A model generated the notes under the pieces. The model saw only the letters and a program-made list of their open reading frames with translations, was not told the origin of the DNA and did not search any database. From NCBI RefSeq assembly GCF_018449725.1, contig NZ_JAAVVC010000016.1:62001-126000 (forward strand): DNA of 64,000 bases. Direction: 5' to 3'. Position 1 is the stretch's first letter. Each line of letters begins with the position of its first letter. This DNA comes from Pseudomonas sp. dw_612 (GTDB taxonomy: Bacteria > Pseudomonadota > Gammaproteobacteria > Pseudomonadales > Pseudomonadaceae). The position numbers and the translations under genes are program-made. This document shows, piece by piece, positions 16,856 to 25,743 of the stretch.

Positions 16856-17974
16856 ATGCGGAGCAAGGTGACAGGTGCGCAGCGTTGGGTCGTGAAGATC
16901 GGCAGCGCGTTGCTGACGGCGGATGGCAAGGGCCTGGATCGCGCGGCCATGGGCGTCTGGGTTGAGCAGATGGTGGCCTTGCATGAGGCAGGCGTCGAGC
17001 TGGTGCTGGTGTCCTCCGGGGCAGTGGCGGCCGGCATGAGCCGTCTCGGCTGGACCGTGCGACCCAGTGCAATGCACGAATTGCAGGCGGCGGCCGCCAT
17101 CGGCCAGATGGGCCTGGTGCAGGCCTGGGAGTCGAGCTTTGGCGAGCATGGCCGGCATACCGCGCAGATTCTCCTGACCCACGACGACCTGTCCGACCGC
17201 AAGCGCTACCTGAACGCCCGCAGCACCTTGCGTGCGTTGGTCGAGCTTAAGGTGATCCCGGTGATCAACGAAAACGATACGGTGGTCACTGACGAAATCC
17301 GTTTCGGCGACAATGACACGCTGGCGGCGCTGGTGGCCAACCTGGTCGAAGCTGATTTGCTGGTGATCCTGACCGATCGCGACGGCATGTTTGACGCTGA
17401 TCCGCGCAACAATCCCGACGCCAACCTGATTTACGAGGCCCGTGCCGATGATCCGGCGCTGGATGCAGTGGCCGGCGGCACCGGTGGTGCGCTGGGTCGC
17501 GGCGGGATGCAGACCAAATTGCGTGCGGCGCGTCTGGCGGCGCGTTCGGGGGCGCACACCATCATCGTCGGCGGGCGCATCGAGCGCGTGCTGGATCGCC
17601 TGAAGGCTGGCGAGCGCATCGGCACCTTGCTGTCGCCGGAACGTGGTCTGCTGGCGGCGCGCAAGCAGTGGCTGGCGGGGCATCTGCAAACCCGTGGCAC
17701 CCTCGTGCTGGATGCGGGGGCGGTGACGGCATTGTCTAAAGGCAATAAAAGTTTGCTGCCGGTGGGCGTCAAGCTGGTCCAGGGCAGTTTCCGCCGTGGC
17801 GAAATGGTGGTGTGCGTGGCGCCGGATGGTCGAGAAATCGCCCGCGGTCTCGCCAATTACAGCGCCCTTGAGGCGCAAAAAATCATTGGTCAGTCGTCTG
17901 AGGCGATTGTCGGTCTGTTGGGTTACATGGCGGAACCGGAACTGGTTCACCGCGATAACCTGATCCTGGTCTGA
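16856..17974 (+). CDS. proB: Glutamate 5-kinase
   Basis: 372-aa enzyme that phosphorylates glutamate to gamma-glutamyl phosphate, the first and feedback-inhibited step of proline synthesis. An amino-acid kinase domain (VVKIGSALLT, LVSSGAVAAGM, INENDTV, FGDNDTLAALVA, GTGGALGRGGMQTKLRAA) is followed by a C-terminal PUA domain from about residue 280. The length matches two-domain ProB. Of two adjacent ATGs the second is chosen because MRSKVTGAQRWVVK matches the family N-terminus; proA is not adjacent. Confidence 0.96.
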   Translation: MRSKVTGAQRWVVKIGSALLTADGKGLDRAAMGVWVEQMVALHEAGVELVLVSSGAVAAGMSRLGWTVRPSAMHELQAAAAIGQMGLVQAWESSFGEHGRHTAQILLTHDDLSDRKRYLNARSTLRALVELKVIPVINENDTVVTDEIRFGDNDTLAALVANLVEADLLVILTDRDGMFDADPRNNPDANLIYEARADDPALDAVAGGTGGALGRGGMQTKLRAARLAARSGAHTIIVGGRIERVLDRLKAGERIGTLLSPERGLLAARKQWLAGHLQTRGTLVLDAGAVTALSKGNKSLLPVGVKLVQGSFRRGEMVVCVAPDGREIARGLANYSALEAQKIIGQSSEAIVGLLGYMAEPELVHRDNLILV

Positions 17975-17985
17975 AGGAAAACTGA

Positions 17986-18450
17986 ATGCGTGTAGCAAAG
18001 GGATTATTGGGTTTGTTGCTGGCGATGCCGCTGCTGGCTTCGGCAGAAGAAGTGGGTCAGGTGTCGACGGTGTTCAAATTCGTCGGGCCGAATGATCGTA
18101 TCGTCGTCGAGGCTTTCGACGATCCCAAGGTTGAAGGCGTGACCTGTTACCTGTCGCGTGCCAAGACGGGCGGCGTGAAGGGCGGTTTGGGTCTGGCTGA
18201 AGATCGCGCTGAAGCGTCCCTGGCCTGCCGCCAAGTGGGGCCGATCAGTTTCAAGGGCGAGCTCAAGGATGGCGAAGAGGTGTTCAAGGAGCGCACATCG
18301 CTGGTATTCAAGACCATGCAAGTGGTGCGGTTCCTCGACAAGAAGCGCAACACGCTGGTGTACCTGGTCTACAGCGATCGCTTGATCGAGGGTAGCCCGC
18401 AAAATGCGGTAACGGCGATTCCGATCCTGCCGTGGGCGCACGCTCAATAA
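17986..18450 (+). CDS. CreA family exported protein
   Basis: A 154-aa protein with a cleavable signal peptide (MRVAKGLLGLLLAMPLLASA). The mature part contains the CreA family pattern: VFKFVGPNDRIVVEAFDDP, VTCYLSRAKTGG, ASLACRQVGPI and IPILPWAHAQ at the end. Two Cys could pair in the periplasm. CreA is widespread but of unknown function. It begins 11 bp after proB and is probably co-transcribed; position matches PA4564. Confidence 0.9.
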   Translation: MRVAKGLLGLLLAMPLLASAEEVGQVSTVFKFVGPNDRIVVEAFDDPKVEGVTCYLSRAKTGGVKGGLGLAEDRAEASLACRQVGPISFKGELKDGEEVFKERTSLVFKTMQVVRFLDKKRNTLVYLVYSDRLIEGSPQNAVTAIPILPWAHAQ

Positions 18451-18469
18451 GTTAACAAAGATCCAAAAT

Positions 18470-18573
18470 GTGGGGGCGGGCTTGCTTGCGAAGGCAGAGT
18501 GTCAGTCAATACAGATGTCGACTGATACACCGCATTCGCGAGCAAGTCGAATCGTCGCACCGCCGCTCCCACA
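18470..18573. repeat. REPIN with an interrupted right arm
   Basis: The left arm (GTGGGGGCGGGCTTGCTTGC) has two changes; the right arm at 18535-18573 carries about 16 extra bases (TCGAATCGTCGCACCG) between AGCAAG and CGCTCCCACA. The doublet lies between the convergent creA-like gene and rpsT. Confidence 0.8.
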
Positions 18574-18605
18574 TTTTTCGCGCTGTGTTTGCCAAATCAC
18601 AGGCA

Positions 18606-18635
18606 ATAAAAAACCGACCCTGAGGTCGGTTTTTC
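18606..18635 (-). terminator. Terminator of rpsT
   Basis: On the minus strand AAAACCGACC-TCAG-GGTCGGTTTTTT, 15 bp beyond the rpsT stop. It has A and T runs on both sides and could serve both directions. Confidence 0.9.
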
Positions 18636-18649
18636 AACAAGCTTATTGC

Positions 18650-18928
18650 TTAAGCGGCAACAGCAAGGTTCAGAGCCTTGACGTGACCGTTCAGGCGGCT
18701 CTTATGACGAGCAGCCTTGTTCTTGTGGATGATGCCTTTATCGGCCATACGGTCGATAACTGGCACGGCCAGAACGTAAGCAGCTTGAGCTTTTTCAGCG
18801 TCTTTTGCGTCGATGGCCTTAACTACATTCTTGATGTAGGTACGAACCATGGAACGCAGGCTGGCGTTGTGGCTGCGACGCTTCTCAGCCTGTTTTGCAC
18901 GTTTTTTGGCGGAAGGTGTGTTGGCCAC
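18650..18928 (-). CDS. rpsT: 30S ribosomal protein S20
   Basis: 92 residues, highly basic, MANTPSAKKRAKQAEKRRSH at the start and helical throughout; binds the bottom of 16S rRNA. The start codon is GTG, with GAGGAGC upstream, the expected arrangement because S20 genes often use weak start codons for autoregulation. A promoter and terminator of its own make it monocistronic. It diverges from murJ. Confidence 0.97.
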   Translation of the reverse strand: MANTPSAKKRAKQAEKRRSHNASLRSMVRTYIKNVVKAIDAKDAEKAQAAYVLAVPVIDRMADKGIIHKNKAARHKSRLNGHVKALNLAVAA

Positions 18929-18981
18929 CGTCGAGCTCCTCGAAAGACTTTTTAGGAAATAGCAAACAAAATAGGCCGCGA

Positions 18982-19010
18982 ATCATGCCGATGAGTTGAT
19001 GTCTTGTCAA
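18982..19010 (-). promoter_or_regulatory. Sigma-70 promoter of rpsT
   Basis: On the minus strand TTGACA (19005-19010), 17-bp spacer, CATGAT (18982-18987), about 54 bp before the GTG. The -35 is perfect, the -10 matches 4 of 6. Confidence 0.6.
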
Positions 19011-19180
19011 GGGCGGTTGAGACGTTCCGCTAAGTGGTAGGTATAAAGAGGCGGGATATTTATTTCCGGCGCTTGACCTGTAAACTCGCGAGCTTTGGCT
19101 CTGTGCTGCTGCGGCGCGGAGTATCGCATAAGTGGGCGCTTTGTTCGCCTGCTGTTTATCGACAGGCACAAACTCTTTCA

Positions 19181-20719
19181 ATGAATCTGCTCAAATCGTT
19201 GGCCGCCGTCAGCTCTATCACGATGCTTTCCCGGGTTCTGGGGTTCGTTCGTGACACTCTCATCGCGCGTACATTTGGTGCGGGGATGGCGACCGACGCC
19301 TTCTTTATCGCCTTCAAACTGCCCAATCTGCTGCGGCGGATCTTCGCCGAAGGGGCTTTTTCTCAAGCCTTCGTGCCGATTCTGGCCGAATATAAAAGCC
19401 AGAAGGGCGAGGAGGCGACGCGAACCTTCATTGCCTACGTCTCGGGCCTGCTGACATTGGTGCTGGCGCTGGTCACGGCGCTGGGGATGATTGCCGCGCC
19501 CTGGGTGATCTGGGCCACGGCACCGGGTTTCACCGATACTCCGGAGAAATTCGAGCTGACGTCCAGTCTGTTGCGGGTGACGTTTCCTTATATATTGCTG
19601 ATTTCCCTGTCTTCATTGGCCGGGGCGATCCTCAATACCTACAACCGCTTCTCCGTGCCGGCCTTCGTGCCGACGCTGCTCAACGTCAGCATGATCATTT
19701 TTTCGGTGTTCCTGACGCCGTATTTCAATCCGCCGGTCATGGCCTTGGGCTGGGCGGTTCTGGTCGGTGGCCTGGCGCAACTGCTCTATCAACTGCCGCA
19801 CCTGAAAAAGATCGGCATGCTGGTGCTGCCACGGCTGAACCTGCGCGACACGGGTGTCTGGCGGGTGATGAAGCAGATGCTGCCGGCGATCCTCGGCGTT
19901 TCCGTCAGCCAGATTTCCCTGATCATCAACACGATTTTCGCTTCCTTCCTGGTGGCCGGCTCCGTGTCGTGGATGTATTACGCCGACCGCTTGATGGAGT
20001 TGCCGTCCGGCGTGCTCGGTGTGGCATTGGGCACGATTCTGCTGCCAACCCTGGCCAAAACCTACGCCAGCAAGGATCGCCAGGAATATTCGCGAATCCT
20101 CGATTGGGGCCTGCGCCTGTGTTTCGTGCTGGTGTTGCCGTGCTCCCTGGCGCTGGGGATTCTGGCCGAGCCGCTGACGGTTTCGTTGTTCCAGTACGGC
20201 CAGTTCAGCGCGTTTGATGCGTCCATGACCCAGCGCGCGTTGATCGCTTATTCCGTCGGTTTGCTCGGGATTATCGTGATCAAAGTGCTGGCGCCGGGCT
20301 TTTATGCGCAACAAAACATCCGCACCCCGGTGAAAATCGCAATATTCACGCTGATCGTCACGCAACTGTTCAACCTGGTGCTGATCGGTCCGCTGGCCCA
20401 TGCCGGCCTTGCGCTGGCCATCAGTATCGGTGCCTGCATCAACGCCAGTCTGTTGTTCTATCAACTGCGCAAACAGCAGATGTACCAGCCGCAACCGGGC
20501 TGGGCGAAGTTCGGGCTCAAACTGGTGATCGCCGTGTTGGTGATGTCGGCGGTGTTGCTGGCGGGGATGCATTTCATGCCGGCCTGGGATCAGGGGCATA
20601 TGCTGGAGCGGTTCCTGCGTCTGGGCGCGTTGGTGGTAGCGGGTGTGGTCGCTTATTTCGGCATGTTGCTGTTGATGGGCTTCCGTTTGCGCGACTTCAA
20701 TCGCAAGGCGTTGAGCTGA
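19181..20719 (+). CDS. murJ: Lipid II flippase MurJ (MviN)
   Basis: 512-aa inner-membrane protein that moves the peptidoglycan precursor lipid II to the periplasmic face. It opens MNLLKSLAAVSSITMLSRVLG and has about 14 hydrophobic segments across its whole length, the MOP/MATE-like flippase fold. Family-typical RVLGFVRD, DAFFIAFKLPNLLRR and EGAFSQAFVP are present in the first 70 residues. The start is the ATG aligned with the family N-terminus. It is followed 130 bp later by ribF, as in PAO1 (PA4562-PA4561). Confidence 0.96.
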   Translation: MNLLKSLAAVSSITMLSRVLGFVRDTLIARTFGAGMATDAFFIAFKLPNLLRRIFAEGAFSQAFVPILAEYKSQKGEEATRTFIAYVSGLLTLVLALVTALGMIAAPWVIWATAPGFTDTPEKFELTSSLLRVTFPYILLISLSSLAGAILNTYNRFSVPAFVPTLLNVSMIIFSVFLTPYFNPPVMALGWAVLVGGLAQLLYQLPHLKKIGMLVLPRLNLRDTGVWRVMKQMLPAILGVSVSQISLIINTIFASFLVAGSVSWMYYADRLMELPSGVLGVALGTILLPTLAKTYASKDRQEYSRILDWGLRLCFVLVLPCSLALGILAEPLTVSLFQYGQFSAFDASMTQRALIAYSVGLLGIIVIKVLAPGFYAQQNIRTPVKIAIFTLIVTQLFNLVLIGPLAHAGLALAISIGACINASLLFYQLRKQQMYQPQPGWAKFGLKLVIAVLVMSAVLLAGMHFMPAWDQGHMLERFLRLGALVVAGVVAYFGMLLLMGFRLRDFNRKALS

Positions 20720-20814
20720 GGCGTTTGCCTCGATAAACACGGGCGGGCCGGCAGTTTTGTCGGTTCGATTACTTTGGGTTACGGTGTTGCCTGTCGTCGG
20801 CCGCCGGGTGTGGT

Positions 20815-20820
20815 TATAAT
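20815..20820 (+). promoter_or_regulatory. -10 element upstream of ribF
   Basis: A perfect TATAAT is located 28 bp before the chosen ribF start. The best -35 candidate (TTGCCT) is 22 bp away, too far to be convincing. Its position favours the later of two possible ribF starts. Confidence 0.45.
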
Positions 20821-20848
20821 CGACCACTTTATGAGCAAGAAGCGCGTT

Positions 20849-21799
20849 ATGCAGCTGGTTCGAGGCCTCCACAATCTGCGCCCCCAGCATCGGGGCTGTG
20901 TCGCCACTATTGGCAACTTTGACGGTGTTCACCGTGGTCACCAGGCTATCCTGGTCAGGCTGCGTGAGCGTGCGCTCGAGTTGGGCGTGCCCAGCTGCGT
21001 GGTGATTTTCGAGCCACAGCCGCGGGAATTCTTCGCCCCTGACACCGCGCCGGCGCGTCTGGCCCGGCTGCGGGACAAACTGCAACTGCTGGCCGACGAA
21101 GGCGTTGACCGGGTCCTGTGCCTGGCGTTCAACCATCGTCTGAGCAAACTCAGCGCCGCCGAATTCGTCGATACGATTCTGGTGGACGGCCTGGGCGTGC
21201 AGCATCTGGAGGTCGGTGACGATTTCCGTTTCGGCTGCGACCGGGTCGGGGATTTCGATTTCCTGCAACAGGCCGGCGTGCTGCAAGGTTTTACCGTCGA
21301 AGCGGCGCAAACCGTCGAGCTGGATGGTATCCGCGTCAGCAGCACCCAGGTGCGTAATGCCTTGGCTGCCGCCGACTTTGCCCTCGCCGAACGCTTGCTC
21401 GGTCGTCCGTTCCAGATTACCGGGCGTGTGCTGCATGGCCAGAAGCTGGCGCGCCAGCTCGGTACGCCGACCGCCAATATCCAGCTCAAGCGTCGTCGTG
21501 TGCCGTTGTCCGGGGTGTTCCTGGTCAATGTCGACATCGACGGCAAGACCTGGCCGGGCGTCGCCAATATCGGCGTGCGGCCAACGGTCCAGGGGGATGG
21601 CAAGGCCCACCTCGAAGTACATCTTTTAGATTTTGCCGGCGATCTGTATGACCGGCGTTTGACGGTGGTTTTCCACCACAAGCTGCGTGAAGAGCAGCGT
21701 TTCGCCTCTCTGGAGGCGCTTAAGACGGCGATCAATGCGGATGTCGCCGCCGCCCGTGCCCTGTCGCACCTAGCGCCAATCGCTAATGAAGAGCCTTAA
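20849..21799 (+). CDS. ribF: Bifunctional riboflavin kinase / FAD synthetase
   Basis: 316-aa enzyme making FMN from riboflavin and FAD from FMN. The N-terminal nucleotidyl-transferase domain has the GNFDGVHRGH motif and ISSTQVR-like VSSTQVRNAL; the C-terminal kinase domain has GRVLHGQKLARQLGTPTAN and GVANIGVRPTV. The start MQLVRGLHNLRP fits the family; an ATG six codons earlier is possible. The stop codon directly abuts the ileS ATG, so the two are translationally linked. Confidence 0.96.
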   Translation: MQLVRGLHNLRPQHRGCVATIGNFDGVHRGHQAILVRLRERALELGVPSCVVIFEPQPREFFAPDTAPARLARLRDKLQLLADEGVDRVLCLAFNHRLSKLSAAEFVDTILVDGLGVQHLEVGDDFRFGCDRVGDFDFLQQAGVLQGFTVEAAQTVELDGIRVSSTQVRNALAAADFALAERLLGRPFQITGRVLHGQKLARQLGTPTANIQLKRRRVPLSGVFLVNVDIDGKTWPGVANIGVRPTVQGDGKAHLEVHLLDFAGDLYDRRLTVVFHHKLREEQRFASLEALKTAINADVAAARALSHLAPIANEEP

Positions 21800-24631
21800 A
21801 TGACCGACTATAAAGCCACGCTAAACCTTCCGGACACCGCCTTCCCAATGAAGGCCGGCCTGCCACAGCGCGAACCGCAGATTCTGCAGCGCTGGGACAG
21901 TATTGGCCTGTACGGTAAGTTGCGCGAGATTGGCAAGGATCGTCCGAAGTTCGTCCTGCACGACGGCCCTCCGTACGCCAACGGCACGATTCATATCGGT
22001 CATGCACTGAACAAGATTCTCAAGGACATGATCATCCGCTCGAAAACCCTGTCGGGTTTCGACGCACCTTATGTTCCGGGCTGGGACTGCCATGGCCTGC
22101 CGATCGAGCACAAAGTCGAAGTGACCCACGGCAAGAACCTGGGCGCGGATAAAACCCGCGAACTGTGCCGTGCCTACGCCACCGAGCAGATCGAAGGCCA
22201 GAAATCCGAATTCATCCGTCTGGGCGTGTTGGGCGACTTCGCCAACCCGTACAAGACCATGGACTTCAAGAACGAGGCCGGTGAAATCCGTGCGCTCGCC
22301 GAAATCGTCAAGGGCGGTTTCGTGTTCAAGGGCCTCAAGCCTGTGAACTGGTGCTTTGACTGTGGTTCGGCCCTGGCTGAAGCGGAAGTCGAGTACGAGA
22401 ACAAAAAGTCCTCGACCATCGACGTTGCGTTCCCGATTGCCGATGAAGCCAAACTGGCTGCCGCTTTCGGTCTGGCGTCCCTGGGCAAGCCTGCTTCGAT
22501 TGTGATCTGGACCACCACCCCGTGGACCATCCCGGCCAACCAGGCGCTGAACGTTCACCCGGAATTCAACTACGCCCTGGTCGACGTCGGCGACAAACTG
22601 CTGGTGCTGGCTGAAGAGCTGGTCGAGTCGTGCCTGGCCCGCTACAGCCTGGAAGGTTCGGTCATCGCGACCACCACCGGTAAAGAGCTGGAGCTGATCA
22701 ACTTCCGTCACCCCTTCTACGATCGCCTGTCGCCGGTTTACCTGGCTGACTACGTCGAACTGGGCGCTGGCACCGGCGTGGTTCACTCCGCCCCGGCCTA
22801 CGGCGTGGACGACTTCGTGACCTGCAAAGCCTATGGCATGGTCAACGACGACATCCTCAACCCGGTACAAAGCAACGGCGTTTACGTGCCGTCGCTGGAG
22901 TTCTTCGGCGGCCAGTTCATCTGGAAAGCCAACCCGGCGATCGTCGACAAGCTGACCGAAGTCGGTGCGCTGCTGCACACCACCATCATCGAACACAGCT
23001 ACATGCACTGCTGGCGTCACAAGACCCCGCTGATCTACCGCGCCACTGCGCAGTGGTTCATCGGCATGGACAAAGAGCCGACGTCTGGCGAAACCCTGCG
23101 CAAGCGGGCGATCAAGGCCATCGAAGAAACCAAGTTCGTTCCGGCCTGGGGTCAGGCGCGCCTGCACTCGATGATCGCCAACCGTCCGGACTGGTGCATC
23201 TCCCGTCAGCGTAACTGGGGCGTGCCGATCCCGTTCTTCCTGAACAAGGAAAGCGGCGAGCTGCACCCACGCACCACCGAACTGATGGAAGAAGTCGCCA
23301 AGCGCGTCGAAGTCGAAGGCATCGAAGCCTGGTTCAAGATGGACGCTGCCGAACTGCTCGGTGACGAAGCGCCACTGTACGACAAGATCAGCGACACCCT
23401 CGACGTCTGGTTCGATTCGGGCACCACGCACTGGCACGTCCTGCGCGGTTCGCACCCGATGGGTCACGAGACCGGCCCGCGTGCCGACCTGTATCTGGAA
23501 GGCTCGGACCAACACCGTGGCTGGTTCCACTCGTCGCTGCTGACCGGTTGCGCCATCGACAATCACGCGCCGTACCGCGAGCTGCTGACCCACGGCTTCA
23601 CCGTGGATGAGTCCGGTCGCAAGATGTCCAAGTCGTTGGGCAACGTGATCGCGCCACAAAAGGTCAACGACACGCTGGGCGCCGACATCATGCGTCTGTG
23701 GGTCGCTTCCACCGATTACTCGGGTGAAATGGCGGTTTCCGATCAGATCCTGCAACGCAGTGCGGACGCCTACCGGCGTATCCGTAACACCGCGCGCTTC
23801 CTGCTCTCCAACCTGACCGGTTTCAACCCAGCCACCGACATCCTGCCGGCCGAGGAAATGCTCGCCCTGGACCGTTGGGCCGTGGACCGTACCCTCCTGC
23901 TGCAACGCGAGTTGCAAGAGCACTACGGCGAATACCGCTTCTGGAACGTCTACTCCAAGATCCACAACTTCTGCGTGCAGGAGCTGGGCGGTTTTTACCT
24001 CGACATCATCAAGGACCGCCAGTACACCACTGGCGCCAACAGCAAGGCTCGCCGTTCGGCGCAAACCGCGCTGTACCACATCTCCGAAGCGCTGGTGCGC
24101 TGGATCGCGCCGATCCTGGCGTTCACCGCCGACGAACTGTGGGAATACCTGCCGGGCGAGCGCAACGAATCGGTGATGCTCAACACCTGGTACGAAGGCC
24201 TGACCGAACTGCCGGACAACGTCGAACTGGGCCGCGCCTACTGGGAGCGGATCATGGCGGTGAAGGTCGCGGTCAACAAGGAAATGGAAATCCAGCGCGC
24301 GGCCAAGGCCGTCGGTGGCAACCTGCAAGCCGAAGTGACGCTGTTCGCCGAAGAGGCGCTGAGCGCCGATCTGGCCAAGCTGAGCAACGAATTGCGCTTT
24401 GTCCTGATCACCTCGACCGCCAGCGTCGCGCCATTCGTGCAGGCTCCAGCGGACGCGGTGGTTACCGATGTCAGCGGCCTGAAGCTGAAAATCGTCAAGT
24501 CGGCCTTCGCCAAGTGCGCCCGTTGCTGGCACTGCCGTGAAGACGTCGGCGTGAACCCGGAGCACCCGGAAATCTGCGGTCGTTGCGTTGACAACATCAG
24601 CGGCGCGGGCGAGGTTCGTCACTATGCCTAA
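21800..24631 (+). CDS. ileS: Isoleucyl-tRNA synthetase
   Basis: 943-aa class I synthetase charging tRNA-Ile. Catalytic signatures are HIGH (ANGTIHIGHALNK) and KMSKS (GRKMSKSLGN); the editing domain lies between them (WTTTPWTIPANQA); a C-terminal zinc site is formed by CARCWHC and CGRC near the end. This bacterial type with the C-terminal zinc finger is the mupirocin-sensitive form in general. The ATG follows the ribF stop without a gap; lspA overlaps the end by 8 bp. Confidence 0.98.
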   Translation: MTDYKATLNLPDTAFPMKAGLPQREPQILQRWDSIGLYGKLREIGKDRPKFVLHDGPPYANGTIHIGHALNKILKDMIIRSKTLSGFDAPYVPGWDCHGLPIEHKVEVTHGKNLGADKTRELCRAYATEQIEGQKSEFIRLGVLGDFANPYKTMDFKNEAGEIRALAEIVKGGFVFKGLKPVNWCFDCGSALAEAEVEYENKKSSTIDVAFPIADEAKLAAAFGLASLGKPASIVIWTTTPWTIPANQALNVHPEFNYALVDVGDKLLVLAEELVESCLARYSLEGSVIATTTGKELELINFRHPFYDRLSPVYLADYVELGAGTGVVHSAPAYGVDDFVTCKAYGMVNDDILNPVQSNGVYVPSLEFFGGQFIWKANPAIVDKLTEVGALLHTTIIEHSYMHCWRHKTPLIYRATAQWFIGMDKEPTSGETLRKRAIKAIEETKFVPAWGQARLHSMIANRPDWCISRQRNWGVPIPFFLNKESGELHPRTTELMEEVAKRVEVEGIEAWFKMDAAELLGDEAPLYDKISDTLDVWFDSGTTHWHVLRGSHPMGHETGPRADLYLEGSDQHRGWFHSSLLTGCAIDNHAPYRELLTHGFTVDESGRKMSKSLGNVIAPQKVNDTLGADIMRLWVASTDYSGEMAVSDQILQRSADAYRRIRNTARFLLSNLTGFNPATDILPAEEMLALDRWAVDRTLLLQRELQEHYGEYRFWNVYSKIHNFCVQELGGFYLDIIKDRQYTTGANSKARRSAQTALYHISEALVRWIAPILAFTADELWEYLPGERNESVMLNTWYEGLTELPDNVELGRAYWERIMAVKVAVNKEMEIQRAAKAVGGNLQAEVTLFAEEALSADLAKLSNELRFVLITSTASVAPFVQAPADAVVTDVSGLKLKIVKSAFAKCARCWHCREDVGVNPEHPEICGRCVDNISGAGEVRHYA

Positions 24632-25136
24632 CGCGGCTGGCCGCTTCGGGCGGCTGGGCTGGCTTTGGTTGAGCCTGCTGGTCCTGGTCATTGACCAGGC
24701 CAGCAAGTTCTACTTCGAAGGCAAGCTCGAGATGTACCAGCAAATCGTGGTGATCCCCGATGTGTTCAGCTGGACCCTGGCCTACAACACGGGCGCGGCA
24801 TTCAGCTTCCTGGCCGACAGCTCCGGCTGGCAGCGTTGGCTATTTGCCCTGATTGCAGTGGTGGTCAGTGCGGTGCTGGTGGTCTGGCTCAAACGCCTTG
24901 GGCGCAACGAAACCTGGCTGGCCATCGCCCTGGCGCTGGTGCTGGGCGGGGCGCTGGGTAACCTGTACGACCGCATTGCCCTGGGCCATGTGATCGACTT
25001 CATTCTGGTGCATTGGCAGAACCGCTGGTATTTCCCGGCGTTCAACTTTGCCGATAGCGCCATCAGCGTCGGGGCCGTGATGCTCGCGTTGGATATGTTC
25101 AAAAGCAAGAAAACCGGAGAAACCGTTCATGACTGA
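24624..25136 (+). CDS. lspA: Prolipoprotein signal peptidase (signal peptidase II)
   Basis: 170-aa inner-membrane aspartyl protease that cleaves signal peptides before the lipidated Cys. Four membrane segments are seen, at about 12-32, 70-88, 98-118 and 135-155. The family boxes are present: YNTGAAFSF, GNLYDRIALGHVIDFI and FNFADSAISVG, containing the two catalytic Asp. It overlaps ileS and fkpB by 8 bp each, a tight operon. It should process the lipoproteins seen in this window (BamD and the two unknown ones). Confidence 0.97.
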   Translation: MPNAAGRFGRLGWLWLSLLVLVIDQASKFYFEGKLEMYQQIVVIPDVFSWTLAYNTGAAFSFLADSSGWQRWLFALIAVVVSAVLVVWLKRLGRNETWLAIALALVLGGALGNLYDRIALGHVIDFILVHWQNRWYFPAFNFADSAISVGAVMLALDMFKSKKTGETVHD

Positions 25137-25581
25137 ACAGGTATTGGCTGAGCAACGCATCCGCCAGAACACGGAAGTCACCTTGCACTTTGCATTACGC
25201 CTGGAGAACGGCGACACGGTCGACAGCACCTTCGACAAAGCCCCGGCGACCTTCAAGGTCGGCGACGGTAACCTGTTGCCAGGTTTCGAAGCGGCGCTGT
25301 TCGGATTCAAGGCAGGCGATAAGCGTACGCTGACGATTCAACCGGAAAACGCGTTCGGCCAGCCTAACCCGCAAAACGTACAGATCATCCCGCGTTCGCA
25401 GTTCAAGGACATGGACCTGTCGCCGGGTTTGCTGGTGATCTTCAACGATGCGGCCAATACTGAGCTGCCGGGTATCGTGAAAGAATTCGATGATGACCAG
25501 GTCACCATCGACTTCAACCACCCGCTGGCTGGCAAGACATTGACCTTTGACGTAGAAATCATCAGCGTCAAATCGCTGTAA
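25129..25581 (+). CDS. fkpB: FKBP-type peptidyl-prolyl isomerase FkpB (SlpA-like)
   Basis: 150-aa cytoplasmic isomerase/chaperone of the SlyD/SlpA type: a small FKBP core with an inserted flap domain (about residues 70-120). Motifs: VTLHFALRLENGDTVDSTF, GDGNLLPGFEAALFGF, FGQPNPQNVQ, and DFNHPLAGKTLTFDVEI. No metal-binding His-rich tail is present, which separates it from SlyD. It overlaps lspA by 8 bp; the lspA-fkpB-ispH order is conserved in gammaproteobacteria. Confidence 0.94.
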   Translation: MTEQVLAEQRIRQNTEVTLHFALRLENGDTVDSTFDKAPATFKVGDGNLLPGFEAALFGFKAGDKRTLTIQPENAFGQPNPQNVQIIPRSQFKDMDLSPGLLVIFNDAANTELPGIVKEFDDDQVTIDFNHPLAGKTLTFDVEIISVKSL

Positions 25582-25600
25582 CTGACCGGATACGGTCCAA

Positions 25601-25690
25601 TGTGGGAGCGGGCTTGCTCGCGAAAGCGTCATCACATGTAATATCAATGTTGACTGACACACCGCTTTCGCGAGCAAGCCCGCTCCCACA
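25601..25690. repeat. REPIN (forward arm first)
   Basis: REP arms at 25601-25624 and 25667-25690 with inner CAATGTTGACTGACA. It separates fkpB from ispH inside an otherwise conserved operon. Confidence 0.92.
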
Positions 25691-25743
25691 GTGAGTTTTT
25701 CACCGTTTTTGCTATTTCTTGCGCGCAAGACACGAGGCACAGC

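Noticed and set aside
20720..20848. FMN riboswitch before ribF
   Set aside because: The 130-bp gap and a TATAAT close to the start leave no space for the element, and its conserved segments are absent.
21821..24706. 961-aa open frame antisense to ileS
   Set aside because: ileS is certain on the other strand; the antisense frame is a by-product of codon bias.
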